Part shown: positions 13,106 to 23,394 of the stretch, piece after piece
Position numbering within the stretch: the first letter of the stretch is position 1
How the letters are laid out: the number at the start of each line of letters is the position of its first letter
From: Salvator merianae
Lineage: Eukaryota; Chordata; Lepidosauria; Squamata; Teiidae
Length of the DNA: 64,000 bases
Assembly: GCA_003586115.2 (NCBI GenBank)
Contig: QVOM02000042.1
Span: 39,046,376-39,110,375 of the forward strand
Direction: 5' to 3'
Program-made: the position numbers and the translations under genes
The notes under the pieces: model-generated
What the model was told of the DNA's origin: nothing
What the model saw: only the letters and a program-made list of their open reading frames with translations
Databases searched by the model: none

Positions 13106-13144
13106 TTAGTGGGTGCGCTGGGCCAGGCGGAAAATTCGGCTCAT
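13106..13144 (-). other. Upstream ORF in the TLE4 5' leader
   Basis: An ATG at 13144-13142 opens a 12-codon frame (MSRIFRLAQRTH) that stops at a TAA at 13108-13106, ten bases before the main TLE4 ATG. It is out of frame with the main ORF. The start context is weak, with T at -3. A short upstream ORF ending just before the main start could lower initiation at the first ATG and favour reinitiation or leaky scanning to the second methionine. It assumes that the 5' UTR is contiguous here, which the sequence alone cannot prove. Confidence 0.5.
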
Positions 13145-13277
13145 TGATTTTAATTGCAGCGATGCAACGGAGATGGGGGAGGAAGACGGGGTTGCCCGAC
13201 GCTCGCGCTTGGAGGAGCGCCTCGGCTTGGCTCTGCCCGTCCCTTCTCACCCCTGGGACGGGAGCGAACCCACAGGA

Positions 13278-13298
13278 GGCGGCGGCGGCGGCGGCGGC
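13278..13298 (+). repeat. (GGC)7 trinucleotide repeat in the TLE4 5' leader
   Basis: Seven uninterrupted GGC units (GCC on the TLE4 sense strand) about 185 bp upstream of the TLE4 start. Length polymorphism is likely. Confidence 0.85.
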
Positions 13299-14254
13299 TA
13301 CGGCGATGTCCCCAGAAGAAGGGGGTCCGTGCAACATTCCCCAGGGGCTGTCACTGGCCGACGATCATCTCCGCCTGAGGGACGGCGGCCAATGCCCGGC
13401 GTTCCGGGGGCCCCACGCCCAGCCCAGGCCCCGGAGCAAGCGACCGTCCCAGTGTCTCAGCCTCGCAAAGCCTGCGTTCGAACCAGTCCACTTACGAAGG
13501 CGGCTCCTTCGCGGCTTCGGGGTTCGGCTCGCTCTCCTGGGCTTCACCGCGCCTGACCCTCCGCGGATCTCCTTCGACAGCAAGCCAAGAACAAGGCAAG
13601 GAAAACTCCTCCGCTCATACCAAACGGGATCCCCTCCCGCAGCCGCCTCTTCCGTCTGAAAACTTTTATTGGTCTTAGTTGTGTTGGCCCTTCGAAATGA
13701 GCCAGAGAAAGGCAGGAGGGGAAAAAAGAAAATCCGTCGCTTTTGAGCAAACAAGAACTCCCGAGACGAAGCGAGGGTGCCGGTGTTACTCCCGTTTTTC
13801 CTACGAATTAGGTGCGCCTTCGGAGGTCTAAGTGCAATCAGGTTTTGTTGTGGTTTTTCTCTTCCCCTTTAAATGGCTCTTGTGCTCCCTCCCCTTCTTT
13901 AAAAAAAAAAAAAAAAGAAAAATCTTTTTTAAAGAAGAAGAATCACGATCTTGATTGATTGACTTGTTTATTTTCCCTTTTTTAGCCTCTCCTTTTCCTC
14001 TCAAACTCTTGCAAATAACAACACAGAACAATATAACACGAAACCGCAGCAACAACCCAAACCCACCGCTCCGAACAGCTCTAACAACACGCTCTGCGAG
14101 GTGACTCCTTCACCAAATTTAGCAGCAGCAAATCATTAACATTCTGATACATATTCACACAAATCGGAAGACAAGGAGGCCGCGGAGCATCCTGGAACAT
14201 GTAGGCTCCTCCTCAGCCATTCTTCTTGCTCGTCGCGCACAATGTGATCAAATA

Positions 14255-14500
14255 AACTACCACTCCCATCAGGTAGCACCAAGTCTCTTTAGCCGCCTGT
14301 CTCTTTTCCTGCGACCGCTCCTCCCACGGAGGGCGTAGTCAGCGACCAATCAGCGGCGGCCGCTCATTAATCGCCGTTCTGTATTAATGCCCATCATTTC
14401 GCCGCTGACAAATGGGCTTACGACTGTGGGGTGGGGGGCGGCCCCGCTCTGCTTTCCCCACGTGGGCCCCGGACGTAGCTGAGCAAGCCGCCCAATCAAA
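14255..14500 (-). promoter_or_regulatory. TLE4: Likely TLE4 core promoter region
   Basis: Several promoter motifs cluster about 1.2-1.4 kb upstream of the ATG. They are a ZNF143-like site (ACTACCACTCCCATCA, about 14257-14272), a CCAAT box in ACCAATCAGCG (about 14344-14354), a perfect ten-base palindrome CCCACGTGGG with a CACGTG E-box (14457-14466), and a second CCAAT box in CCCAATCAAAG (about 14490-14500). There is no clear TATA box toward TLE4, as expected for a CpG-island promoter. The exact transcription start cannot be read from the sequence. Confidence 0.5.
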
Positions 14501-14648
14501 GCACTGACTTAGAGGGGGCACTCCCCCAAACCCTCCCTCCTTCGTTCTGCCTGAGGTGGAGCTTTGAGATTGCTGACGTTCGATTGCGCCGGCGTTCGAA
14601 CAGGGGAAACATTTGTTCACCTGTCAATCAAAGTAACGTGGGGTGGTT

Positions 14649-14705
14649 GCTGCCGCCGCCGTCGCCGCCGCCGTTAGTGCTGCTGCTGCTGCTACTGCTG
14701 CCTCT
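14649..14705 (+). repeat. GCC/GCT trinucleotide-rich tract
   Basis: An imperfect tract of GCC units followed by GCT units with interruptions, in the CpG island. It makes poly-Ala/Ser/Leu-like open frames in several phases, which explains the spurious long ORFs around it. Confidence 0.8.
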
Positions 14706-15225
14706 TCTTGTAGGCTGGGTGGTGGCGGCGGCGGCACAACAAGGGAGGGGGGCGGTTGGAGAGCGGGGGAGGGCGGGGTGGCGAGAGGATCCTCCGAACC
14801 TCCTCGCTCGCTCGCGCTCCCTCCGTGTTCCCCCGACCCCCAGCCACCCACCCATCCATCCGTGCCACTCAGCGCCGGTGTATCACCCACCCCAGGAGCG
14901 ATGCGGACTAATTAGGGGCCAATGTCTCCTCCAAGAGACAAGCTCGGCCTTGTGCAACGTGCCGAAAGCCCTGTTGAGACAAGAGAGGGAAGATCGCGCC
15001 GATCCCACTTCGCTCAGTTCACATCCATTTTACGCGCCGCTGGAGCCGGCGTAATTTTCCTGGGAACGGGGCTGAGCCGCTGCAGAGAGCGAACGGGAGA
15101 AAGAGGGACACGGCGGGCGGCGGGCCGGGGAAGGGGAAAGGGGGGGCGGAGGGGGAGGGAGGGGGTAGAGACATTGGGATCTTTTCATTTTCTTCCATTT
15201 AGGGAGATGTCAGGATTTCCCTCTG

Positions 15226-15234
15226 TATAAAAGG
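15226..15234 (+). promoter_or_regulatory. TATA box of a possible divergent transcript
   Basis: TATAAAAGG on the plus strand is a near-perfect TATA box inside the CpG island, pointing away from TLE4. Initiation would fall near 15255-15260. A GTGAGT donor at 15910 could end a first exon of roughly 650 bases. No conserved protein is seen, so the product would be a non-coding divergent RNA. Confidence 0.4.
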
Positions 15235-15660
15235 CCGCCTGTTAATTGGGCACAAAGACGCCTGGCACTGAAAAGGGGAGACGACAGAAGGAAATGAAGG
15301 CTGTTCAAACGAATAATTTATCCGGAGATAATTCACTCAGCGCCAATGACCTCCGTCCAGCGTGGTGGCAGGTTTGCACTAATTCCGGTGGCGGCTGTGA
15401 GAGAAGGGAGGGAGCAGAAATGCCTCCTCGTTGTCTGTACAAAACTGGGACTTCCCCCTGATGCCAACGAGGCTTTGCGCGAGGTTAATTGGGAAATCAT
15501 CGCATAATATTCGGTCCTTTCTCTCCCTCCCTGGAACGTGCCTCCCTATCGGGATTGGAGGGGGTTTCGGTGGAATCGGTGTGCGCGGTCTTTCTGGTAG
15601 CGGAGCGTGTGGAAGGCTGCCTTGAGAGACGCTTTGGATTTAGTCCTCGTTTTCATCCGC

Positions 15661-17049
15661 CACCCAAAAAATAATCGCTGCAGTTTTTCTTATGTACACA
15701 GAACACCCAGATGGAAGCCGAGCGCATTTATGCAGTCTGAGGTGGAAAACGAGCTGTTCGAAATCTCGGATGCAAGACGAATATTGGCAAATGCTGGAGT
15801 TTATTGCGGGAACGGGGATGAGATGTCAGTGCTGTTTTAAAAAACAATACAAAACAAAAAACCCTAGTGCATTTTCTTTAATGGGCCTTGAGTTGTAAAG
15901 CTGGCAAAAGTGAGTCTTTGGGAGCCTTGGATTGCAATCCTAGACACACTAAATGCGGGAGTAAGCAATATGGCAACACACTGAGGCTTACTTTTAAAGA
16001 AATCAAAGTTGAAAGAGCTGCATAGCTTCATGAGCAGAGTTATCTGCTCTGCTTGCAAAAATTTCCAGGTTATTTTCCTGGCATCAGGTAGTGATTCCTA
16101 TCTGAAACTGTGGAGAGCTGCACGTTCTCTGTGTAGGTAGTGCTGACCTACATAGGCCAGCAGTCTGGCTAAGATGGTAACTTTCAGTATTTCTAAACAA
16201 GCCTGCCAGTGGTTCAGGGAATTAGGATAGCTCCAAACCTGCAGTACGAAAGGGCTGCTGGATCGTGTCACTGCCTTGCACAAACTGGTGCATATGCTGG
16301 ATAGAGAATATATACAGCTTTAAACTCAAATACATGTGCCAGAAGAAGAAAACTCCCAATTGGGCTTGGGTCTTAAGATTAATGTCTGCAACATTTAAAG
16401 ATGCACACATTCATAAACGTGTGTGTTAGTCAATTTGTTTTACAGGCAGCTCCCAAAACAGTAATATTGTACTGATTGGAATGGTTGCCCATACATTTCC
16501 ATTCAGTTTTAAAATGTGGATGGTGACTTTTAAAAGCATGGATTGTCTCAGAGAGGTCCATAGAAGGACCTCCTTTGTGTCTGCCAGTTTTCATCAAGGT
16601 CCCTTTATATTTACCCACATAGGAGCTCAGTCAGGTTGGAGGGGAGCTCTGTAAGTGAAGTCTTTTCATGGATGACATCAAACCTGCACATTTCACTTCC
16701 AAGTAAGATTAGGCAGGACTGGTGCTTACAGAGTTGCAAGGTGGCAAGCATGCAACACATTTTGCACAAATTTGTTGAAGGGGGTGGCACTTGCAATTCT
16801 GGGCACCCCAGTACCCTTCCTCCATCACGTGTACCTGCACACAAGGCCTAAAGTTGCATCTGTTTTGGGTTGTTTTAATAACCAATGTTCAAAGGGTTCT
16901 TGAGGATAAAGTGGTTCAGTTTCTGTTGGAGTGATAATGGTTTAGTGAGCTGCTATTCCATATATTGATTTGTTGTTGTTCAGGATTATTTCAGTGGTTG
17001 TTATATGTATCATTCTGTAGACAGATTTCCATGAAAAGAGGAATTAAAA
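15661..17049. other. Intergenic, no gene seen
   Basis: Beyond the CpG island the composition falls back to the genome background. I see no repeat, RNA gene or convincing coding frame here. Confidence 0.6.
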
Positions 17050-17665
17050 TGAATTAGGTAACCTAATAGCACAGGAACCGGAAGAAGTGCAGAAAAGGCA
17101 ACCAGAACGGTCAAGGGGCTGAAACACCTCCCTTACAAAATCAGGATGCAACATCTAGGCCGCTTCAGCCTTGAAAGATGGCATTTAAGAGGCAGTGGTC
17201 TGACTGAAGTATATGAAATATTGCATGATATGGAAAAGGTAGATTAGAGAAAAATTCTTTTCTCTATTGCACAGCACTAGGACCAGGGACACTCCATAAA
17301 GGGGATGGGCAGAAGAGTCAGAACTGACAAGGGAGAGTATTTTCTTCTCTCAAAGGGTCATTGGTCTGTAGAATTTACTACGGAAGATGTGGTGACAGCA
17401 ATCAGCCTGAATAGCATTAAAAACAGATTGGACAGGTTCATAGGTGTCAGGTGTATCAGTGGCTACTACCTCCAGGTCAGAAAGACAGGCAGGATGTCTC
17501 TAAAGGCCACTTGCAGGGAATCGAGAGGAGGTGAAGGTTTTGCCTTTGTCTTTTGCCTGAGATGTGCAAAAGCAATTGGTGGGCCACCGTGTGAGACAGG
17601 ATGCTGGACTGGATGGGCCGTTGTCCAGTCCAGCAGGTCTCTTCTTATATTCTTAATGAATTCTA
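17050..17665 (+). mobile_element. CR1-like LINE, 3' end (degraded)
   Basis: The left part resembles the end of a CR1-like reverse transcriptase ORF; it carries the usual 'gaccagggacactccataaa' and 'gaagagtcagaactgacaag' blocks. It is followed by a 3' UTR with 'aagacaggcaggatgtctct', 'aggttttgcctttgtctt' and 'gctggactggatgggcc'. The same 3' UTR, reverse-complemented, occurs at 31.5, 55.4 and 58.6 kb, so this is one family with at least four copies in the window. The copy is 5' truncated and frameshifted. Confidence 0.75.
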
Positions 17666-17699
17666 ATCACTGCAAAAAAAAAGAAATCCATGGTAGTTA

Positions 17700-19600
17700 G
17701 GCAAAATTAATTCATTTCAAAAGGAAATGCAATATCCTCTTTATTGATTTATTAGCATCCTTGATTTGTGATGAAATAGCCCAGTAACACTGCACTAGTA
17801 AGTGTATTTTTCCTATTATTAGATAATAATTCAGGCAGTGCCATAACTAGGTACCTTTTTAAGCATCACCCAGTGGTATTTTCTATCTAGATCTGAATGT
17901 TATAAAAAGTGGAAGAAACTGATGACATGTTCATGGAAGGGATACAGACTTTTATTGTATTTATCTTATTTTCACGTTCACAGTGGTGCTCATAAGCATC
18001 GTTTGCTCAATTGACGAATCATTTTTATTATCCTTGGCCATCTTCTTGAGTAGGTGCTTTAACGACAGAAAGGTAGAAACAGCTATTTGTTTTGTATTTT
18101 TTTTTCTTTTGCTTTTAAAGAAAACACTTGGACAAGATTTTCTTGAAAAGCGTAAAAGGAAGGACTTTGCTTTCAAATGAAACCAGCGCATAGATATCAT
18201 GTGTGCAGTGGCCAGGCTTCCCAGCTTACAATAGTTCAGTCAAAACTTGCAGAAGCAAGGCCTGTATTGGCTGTATCAGGAAACATGGGCAGGCAGTAAG
18301 GCTGCAAAACGCTGGAGAGCTATTTAATGGAAGAAACATCATCCATGACTCTCTCAGAAGGATAAAATAAACTGAACTTTGCACATGCAGTAGTTTGGAA
18401 ACAGTGGAGTGATCTGAGGATGAGGGCAGAATGACAGGATCCTCTTTCTCAGGGAGGAGAAACCTTCTGTGGAATCGGAGAACAGGTTTTGGCACAGACT
18501 CTGGCTGGAAATGCTGTGGCAGAGGACCAGCCCGACAGGAAGTGGTTCTATCATGGGGCTTGCTTGATAGCTCTTTGTGGTAACTGCTCTTTCAAGTGGC
18601 ATAAAACAAGCTTTCTTGTGGCAATTGTTGGATGCTGTTCAGTAGCCAACACTCGTTGTCCAAAATAGCGTGAGCTCCCAGTAGCTGTTTAAAACAAGAG
18701 CCTGATTCCGGTTGCCGTTACCTCTGTGGAGGGGGTGATAATATGAGGGGGGAAAGAAGGGGCCAGGCAGCCACAATAACATATCATAGAGAATGTGCAG
18801 CAGTTCCAGGGCCATCTAGCAAACGTCTAAGGGATGTATCTCGATTTGTACTTCAAAAATCAATAAAAGTGTAACCCAAAATAATCCCTGTCTTCATCCA
18901 CTGCACTGTGTAGGCACACATATTGTTCATATCCATGTGTCTGCGGGCACACAACAGACTCTGAACAAAGAGAAGATTGTATGACAGCAGAGTTCACATG
19001 GAGCAGTTACAGACTGGCACCAGCACCACAGACTATGGGTTAAAAAAAAAAGAACTAAAAAAACTAAACCTAGACTTTTGTTATTACCGCACTGGGGACA
19101 TGCTCATAGTTAAATGACACTTGCACTAACATTCCTAGGTAGTTCTTTCATATTTCTGTAAGTCTTACTAAACACTTCTGAATTACTGCCTGGGGGTCGG
19201 GTGGAGAAATAACTAGCAAAATAAAACAAAGATTTTGAGATACTAATGATTATCTTTTTTTCCCCTGATGGTGTCTTGAAAATGTTTATCAGGGTAATAT
19301 TTTTTGTGTGCACAGACATTCCTATTTCTGGTAAAGTTACACATCAAGTACATAATTTTTATATACAAAAGGAACAAGTAGTTTCTTATACAGCACTAAT
19401 AGCAGACCTTTACATAGTATTTGTAGCATTTTCATCCTGCTTCAACTTTCGAAGAACTAAACTTTAACCTTCCAGCCTCTGGGAGGATTATGCCAAAGTC
19501 TCATATGTCACATTAATCCATAAAGCTGCTCACTTATGTAGTTGAGAGTCAAACAAGATGTGACCCATTTATTTAAGCCAAGGAGCTAACACAGTGCGCT
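17700..19600. other. Intergenic, no gene seen
   Basis: Mostly AT-rich sequence with small open frames lacking any family resemblance. I recognise no repeat or RNA gene. Confidence 0.5.
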
Positions 19601-19604
19601 CCAG

Positions 19605-19695
19605 ACGTCATATATTTTCAACATTTATATGCTGCTTTTGCCATAAAGGAGACCAAATGGTTTACAAATTGGGAAAACCAGTGATACGCCTAATA
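19605..19695 (-). mobile_element. LINE 3' UTR fragment (L2/CR1-like)
   Basis: The block 'catttatatgctgcttttgc' followed by 'aaatggtttacaaattggg' is a diverged antisense copy of the LINE tail that normally reads 'gtaaaccgcc...ggcggtatataaat' in sense. Related tails occur at 32.6, 34.9, 52.9, 54.3 and 58.5 kb. Confidence 0.55.
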
Positions 19696-19757
19696 AAAAT
19701 CAATACAAAAGTATCTTTCCAAATGGTACAGAACAAGATTTGCAGTTAAAATTGGCA

Positions 19758-19785
19758 CTGTGTGTGTGTGGGGGGGGGGGGGAGA
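19758..19785 (+). repeat. (TG)n followed by a G run
   Basis: A short TG dinucleotide tract runs directly into about 14 G residues before 'agatgg'. Copy number is error-prone in assemblies. Confidence 0.8.
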
Positions 19786-20234
19786 TGGAGGGAATGTTAT
19801 AATGTATACAAGAGGAAATGTCACACGATAGATAAATGAGATGTGATTATATGAAATGAATTATAATGCATATAAAACTGAAATAAATTGAAACAAAAGT
19901 ACAAAAGTATCCCCTAAATATTCAAAATGAATGAAGACTGACATTTACACCATGCTCAATACACTCCACAGAGTAAACAGGGTGGGATTTCACTGGGGAC
20001 ACCAGGGATGTTCCTGTTTGTGCTTTTGAGAGAAGGGAATTCTGCAGGTGTGGTTCAGCCACAAGATGGCCCTACCCCAGATGTCCACAAGGGACCATGC
20101 TAATGGGATTACAAGAACTGCATCCTCAGTTGGCCTCCAAGAATAGCTTCTGTTGTGGGGCAGACTTGGCAAAGGGCATCCAAATAAAGAAAACATCACT
20201 TCTTAGAAGTAAAATTGAGGACCCTCCCACCCTT

Positions 20235-20500
20235 GTATGCATTCATATTAATTTTGCTGTCCTGTGCCATTAAGTGGAGCTTGACCCTGGGTGACTGCTG
20301 GAAAATGTTCTCTGTTGAGATGTATCTTTAGCAAAGTCCCATAGCTTTTCCAAGCACATTCGTTTGTTTGATCCCATCTTTCCTTCTCGTCAGCTGTCTT
20401 CTGTTTCTTTCAACCTTCCAACTATTCATCACTTTTCTATAATCCTTCATCCACTTGCACCACGTGCCCAAGCAATGTGAGTTCAAAAGATTGCACCTGA
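20235..20500 (-). mobile_element. Possible RTE/BovB-type LINE or SINE tail fragment
   Basis: The phrases 'tgtgccattaagtggagctt', 'gaccctgggtgactgc' and 'accacgtgcccaagcaatgt' look like diverged antisense versions of RTE/BovB-related repeat sequence. The match is loose and made by eye. Confidence 0.3.
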
Positions 20501-21620
20501 TTAAAGACAGTTGGCAACAGGAGTCTCAGACCTTTGGTTGGGAACCCTAGGCAAGGGAGGAACTTAAGTATGGCCCTCTAGATCTTGCTGTCTGTTCCAC
20601 AGAACACTCCTCAGGTCACAACCCTTACACACCCTGCTGCCTGTCTTCTGTGGCTGGTGTTGTCCTGGCTGGAACGTAGCCTTGAAGTGTGATGGTGACT
20701 TTATGTTTCTTAGCCAATATGGTGCCCAGAAAGCTGCCCATGAAGGAACTTAAAGCAGGTTTTTTAGGGCAACCAAAATATGAAAACGGTGTGTTATTCT
20801 CTAAATGCACTAACATCTCTTGCAGACAGTCCCCAAAATGTATGAACATATATCCAATCGAAGTGTCCACAAGAGTGTACATTTCAGTGTGACGGGATGT
20901 GTTCATATGTAGCAAAAGCATCTCAGAAGCGCCTTAGAGCCAGTAACATGGCCCTTGTGCTCTCATCCTATTTTTGATCCTCTTTTTCTAGCCCAGAATG
21001 TTCATGGGGGGGGGGGCAAACTGGCATGGAATGATTCCTCTTGCCAACCCTCTCGGAGTTGCCAGACATGGCAGAAATGCTTGCAGCTTGCCAACATCCA
21101 GGATGCACCATGAGGCAGCCCCAATGCCATGACTGTGATTTATTGGCTATCTGGTGAAATCCTTCAGATAGCATTGAAAGGACTTCCAAGAGCTCACCCA
21201 GTGCAGAAAAAAAAACCCAAAGCAGACATATGGTAAGCTGTCTGAACGTCTTTGTGATGCTATGCTGAATGATTTTGCCAAACAGCTGATACGTTGGAGG
21301 CCATGGCAATGGGGAAAGCCAGCTTTAACTTTATACCCAGTTTTCTCCTCACCATCTAAAGACACCCCAAACTGCTCTTTTAACTGCACCCACACACGGT
21401 AAAAAATAGTGGCTCAAAAGTGGTTTGGAGGGGGTAGCATCCACGTGCAAGTGCCTCTAAATCACATTAAAGGCTGTAACATACATTTCTGAGACACATT
21501 TTCTAGCCTTTAATGTGGATTACAAGCCGGAAGGCAACACTAGCATCTACATGCTACCTCCTCTAGGCTACTTTTGAACTGCTTTTTTTAAACTTGTGTG
21601 GATGCAGTCCGAGTTATTCG
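20500..21620. other. Intergenic, no gene seen
   Basis: No repeat family or coding frame that I can name. It contains a run of about ten G near 21005-21017. Confidence 0.5.
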
Positions 21621-21639
21621 TTTCTGTAATTAACGATAA

Positions 21640-22720
21640 GACGCACGTGGCATTTGGAAACTGAATTTGGAGCTAAAACATAAAATAACATTCAGCATAA
21701 ATGCAAATTCATCTGGGAATCTTGTTCTCTCCTAGTAATAATATGAAATTAGACTTCCATTTCTTTAGTACAGCACTGATGCCCTCCCTGCTGCCAAAGC
21801 CTCATTCTCAGCCAGCCATCATATAGTTTTAATGTAAGTCATTAACCTGAGAAATGCTGCTAAGCCATGAAACTGAGCTTATCAAGCAAGTACAAAGAAA
21901 GCAATCCCACACTGCTGAAAGCTTCCTGCATTATTATTTGCCAACTGATCCTAATTATGGTGTCCCACAACTGGGCTTTGGCAAGTTGAGACACACAAAG
22001 TAAGCAGTGCAATAATTGAGGGTGTGTTCTCCAGTCTTCTGTATGTGAGTAATTAGTACTTTTGGCACCAGCCAGCACGCCCACACTAAAGGCCTCTTCC
22101 CAGTAATGCAAACACTACAAACTTCCAAATGATGCCTAGAAGAAGGCAACTCCCTTCATCACCTAAATATCAGAGGAGTGTTTCCCTCCAGGTATTTCAT
22201 TAGACATTTTAGAGCTTTTAAGGCCTAGGCAGAGAAATTACAAAGGGTTGTTGAGTGTCTAGAAAGTCTTCTACCTTTTATATGCCATTTTTTAAAAAAA
22301 CATGGTGGTTTTGGATTGTGCACTAATCACTAATCCCTACCCTGTAGTGGAAATTCGGCTTCATGAAAGCAAGCACAGGAGATGCCAGTCATCGTTGGTA
22401 ATAGTTACCCCAGCTACGGTTTTTAAAAGAAATGACAGCATTGCCAAGTTCAGGGGAATTGTGGACCAAGACACTGTTGGGAAGGCAGGCTGCCATTGCT
22501 CCCAGGAGCATTGTGGCATCCTCCCATCCTTTTATTGCTGCCACCACTACCTCGGTCTATCCCTCCCTCTCTCCTACCAGGCTCATCTTTCTAATTACCA
22601 GCCAAACCGCTCATTAGCACAGCTTTAAATAACAAGCAAACAAAGCGAAAATGCTGTTGTCAGAAAGATGCCCTTTTGCCTTTATAGCTACCCCAGGAAG
22701 CTGTGAAGCTTCTCTAAGAC
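21640..22720. promoter_or_regulatory. Candidate conserved non-coding sequence upstream of TLE4
   Basis: About 1 kb free of repeat hallmarks and with mixed composition. It contains homeodomain-like cores (TAATTA, CTAATTATGG and TTTCTAATTACC) and E-box-like motifs. It stands out from the repeat-filled sequence to its right, which begins at the GA tract at 22741. Regulatory function is inference. Confidence 0.3.
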
Positions 22721-22740
22721 TGCGTTCACACGCAGGAAAG

Positions 22741-22760
22741 AAAGAGAGAGAGAGAGAGAG
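22741..22760 (+). repeat. (GA)n microsatellite
   Basis: Ten or so GA units after 'ggaaagaaa'; it marks the junction to LINE-derived sequence. Confidence 0.85.
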
Positions 22761-22814
22761 TCTTCTGGGGCAACTAGGAGGTTGCTTAAAGGTGATTTGC
22801 AGGTTGGAGCATTG

Positions 22815-23236
22815 ACCCGCCAGTTTGCCCCTCCCCTCTCTCATGAACAGTCTAGGCTAGAAAAAGGTGGATTAGAGGACCACATGCTGCTATCTCTTTT
22901 GGGACAGTTTCTTTGCTCTATCCCCTTTGGGGGCAAGGTGTTGGAGGGACTGGTGTCTACACAGCTGCAGGCATGCTTGGAGGAAATGGATTACCTTAAC
23001 CCATTTCAGTCTGGCTTCAGGCAGGGGTATGGTACTGAAACTGCCTTGGTCACCCTGATGGATGACCTCTATTGGGAGAGGGACAGGGGCAATGTGACTC
23101 TGCTAATTCTCCTTGATCTCTCAATGTCTTTTGATACCATCAGCCACAATATGCTAGTGGAGCAACCTTTGAGACTGGGAGTTGGAGACACTTTTCTACA
23201 GTTGTTTTCTGCCTATCTCCAAGGTAGACTCCAAAA
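22815..23236 (+). mobile_element. L2 LINE ORF2 fragment (reverse transcriptase N-terminal part)
   Basis: An open frame from 22782 carries reverse transcriptase landmarks of the L2 type: GGKVLEGLVSTQLQ, then DYLNPFQSGFRQGYGTETAL, then DRGNVTLLILLDLSMSFDTI, then a QLFSAYLQGRLQK-like end. These are the fingers and first palm motifs (the LDLS-FDTI block is the first catalytic Asp region). It breaks before the YADD motif, so it cannot make an active enzyme. The frame is open for over 400 bp, which suggests a fairly young copy. Confidence 0.85.
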
Positions 23237-23394
23237 ATAGCATTAGGAAAGTTTTATTCGGCCCCTTGGGAGCTCTCTTCACAGCAACATTCACACACAG
23301 TAAACACACAGCTTAGAGAAGGCTTAGAAACAGTTTACGGGTGGCACAAAATGGCTGCCTACAGCAGGACAGCAGTAGACCGAATTAAAAAAGT

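Larger units (their letters stand above)
12390..15660. promoter_or_regulatory. TLE4: CpG island spanning the TLE4 promoter and first exon
   Basis: CpG and GC density rise sharply here compared with the AT-rich flanks. The island covers exon 1, the 5' leader, the likely TLE4 core promoter and about 1 kb of divergent upstream sequence. Long open frames on both strands inside it (for example 13054-13659 and 14584-15054 on the plus strand) reflect GC-rich composition and have no protein resemblance. Broad islands like this are typical of developmental regulators, often under Polycomb control. Confidence 0.85.

Noticed and set aside
13054..13659. 201-codon plus-strand open frame across TLE4 exon 1 and leader
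   Set aside because: It is antisense to a real exon, lies in a CpG island where stops are rare, and has a low-complexity Ala/Arg/Pro-rich translation without any domain.
14584..15054. 156-codon plus-strand open frame and several overlapping frames on both strands
   Set aside because: Produced by GCC/GCT repeats and GC-rich composition; all six frames are unusually open here and none resembles a protein.
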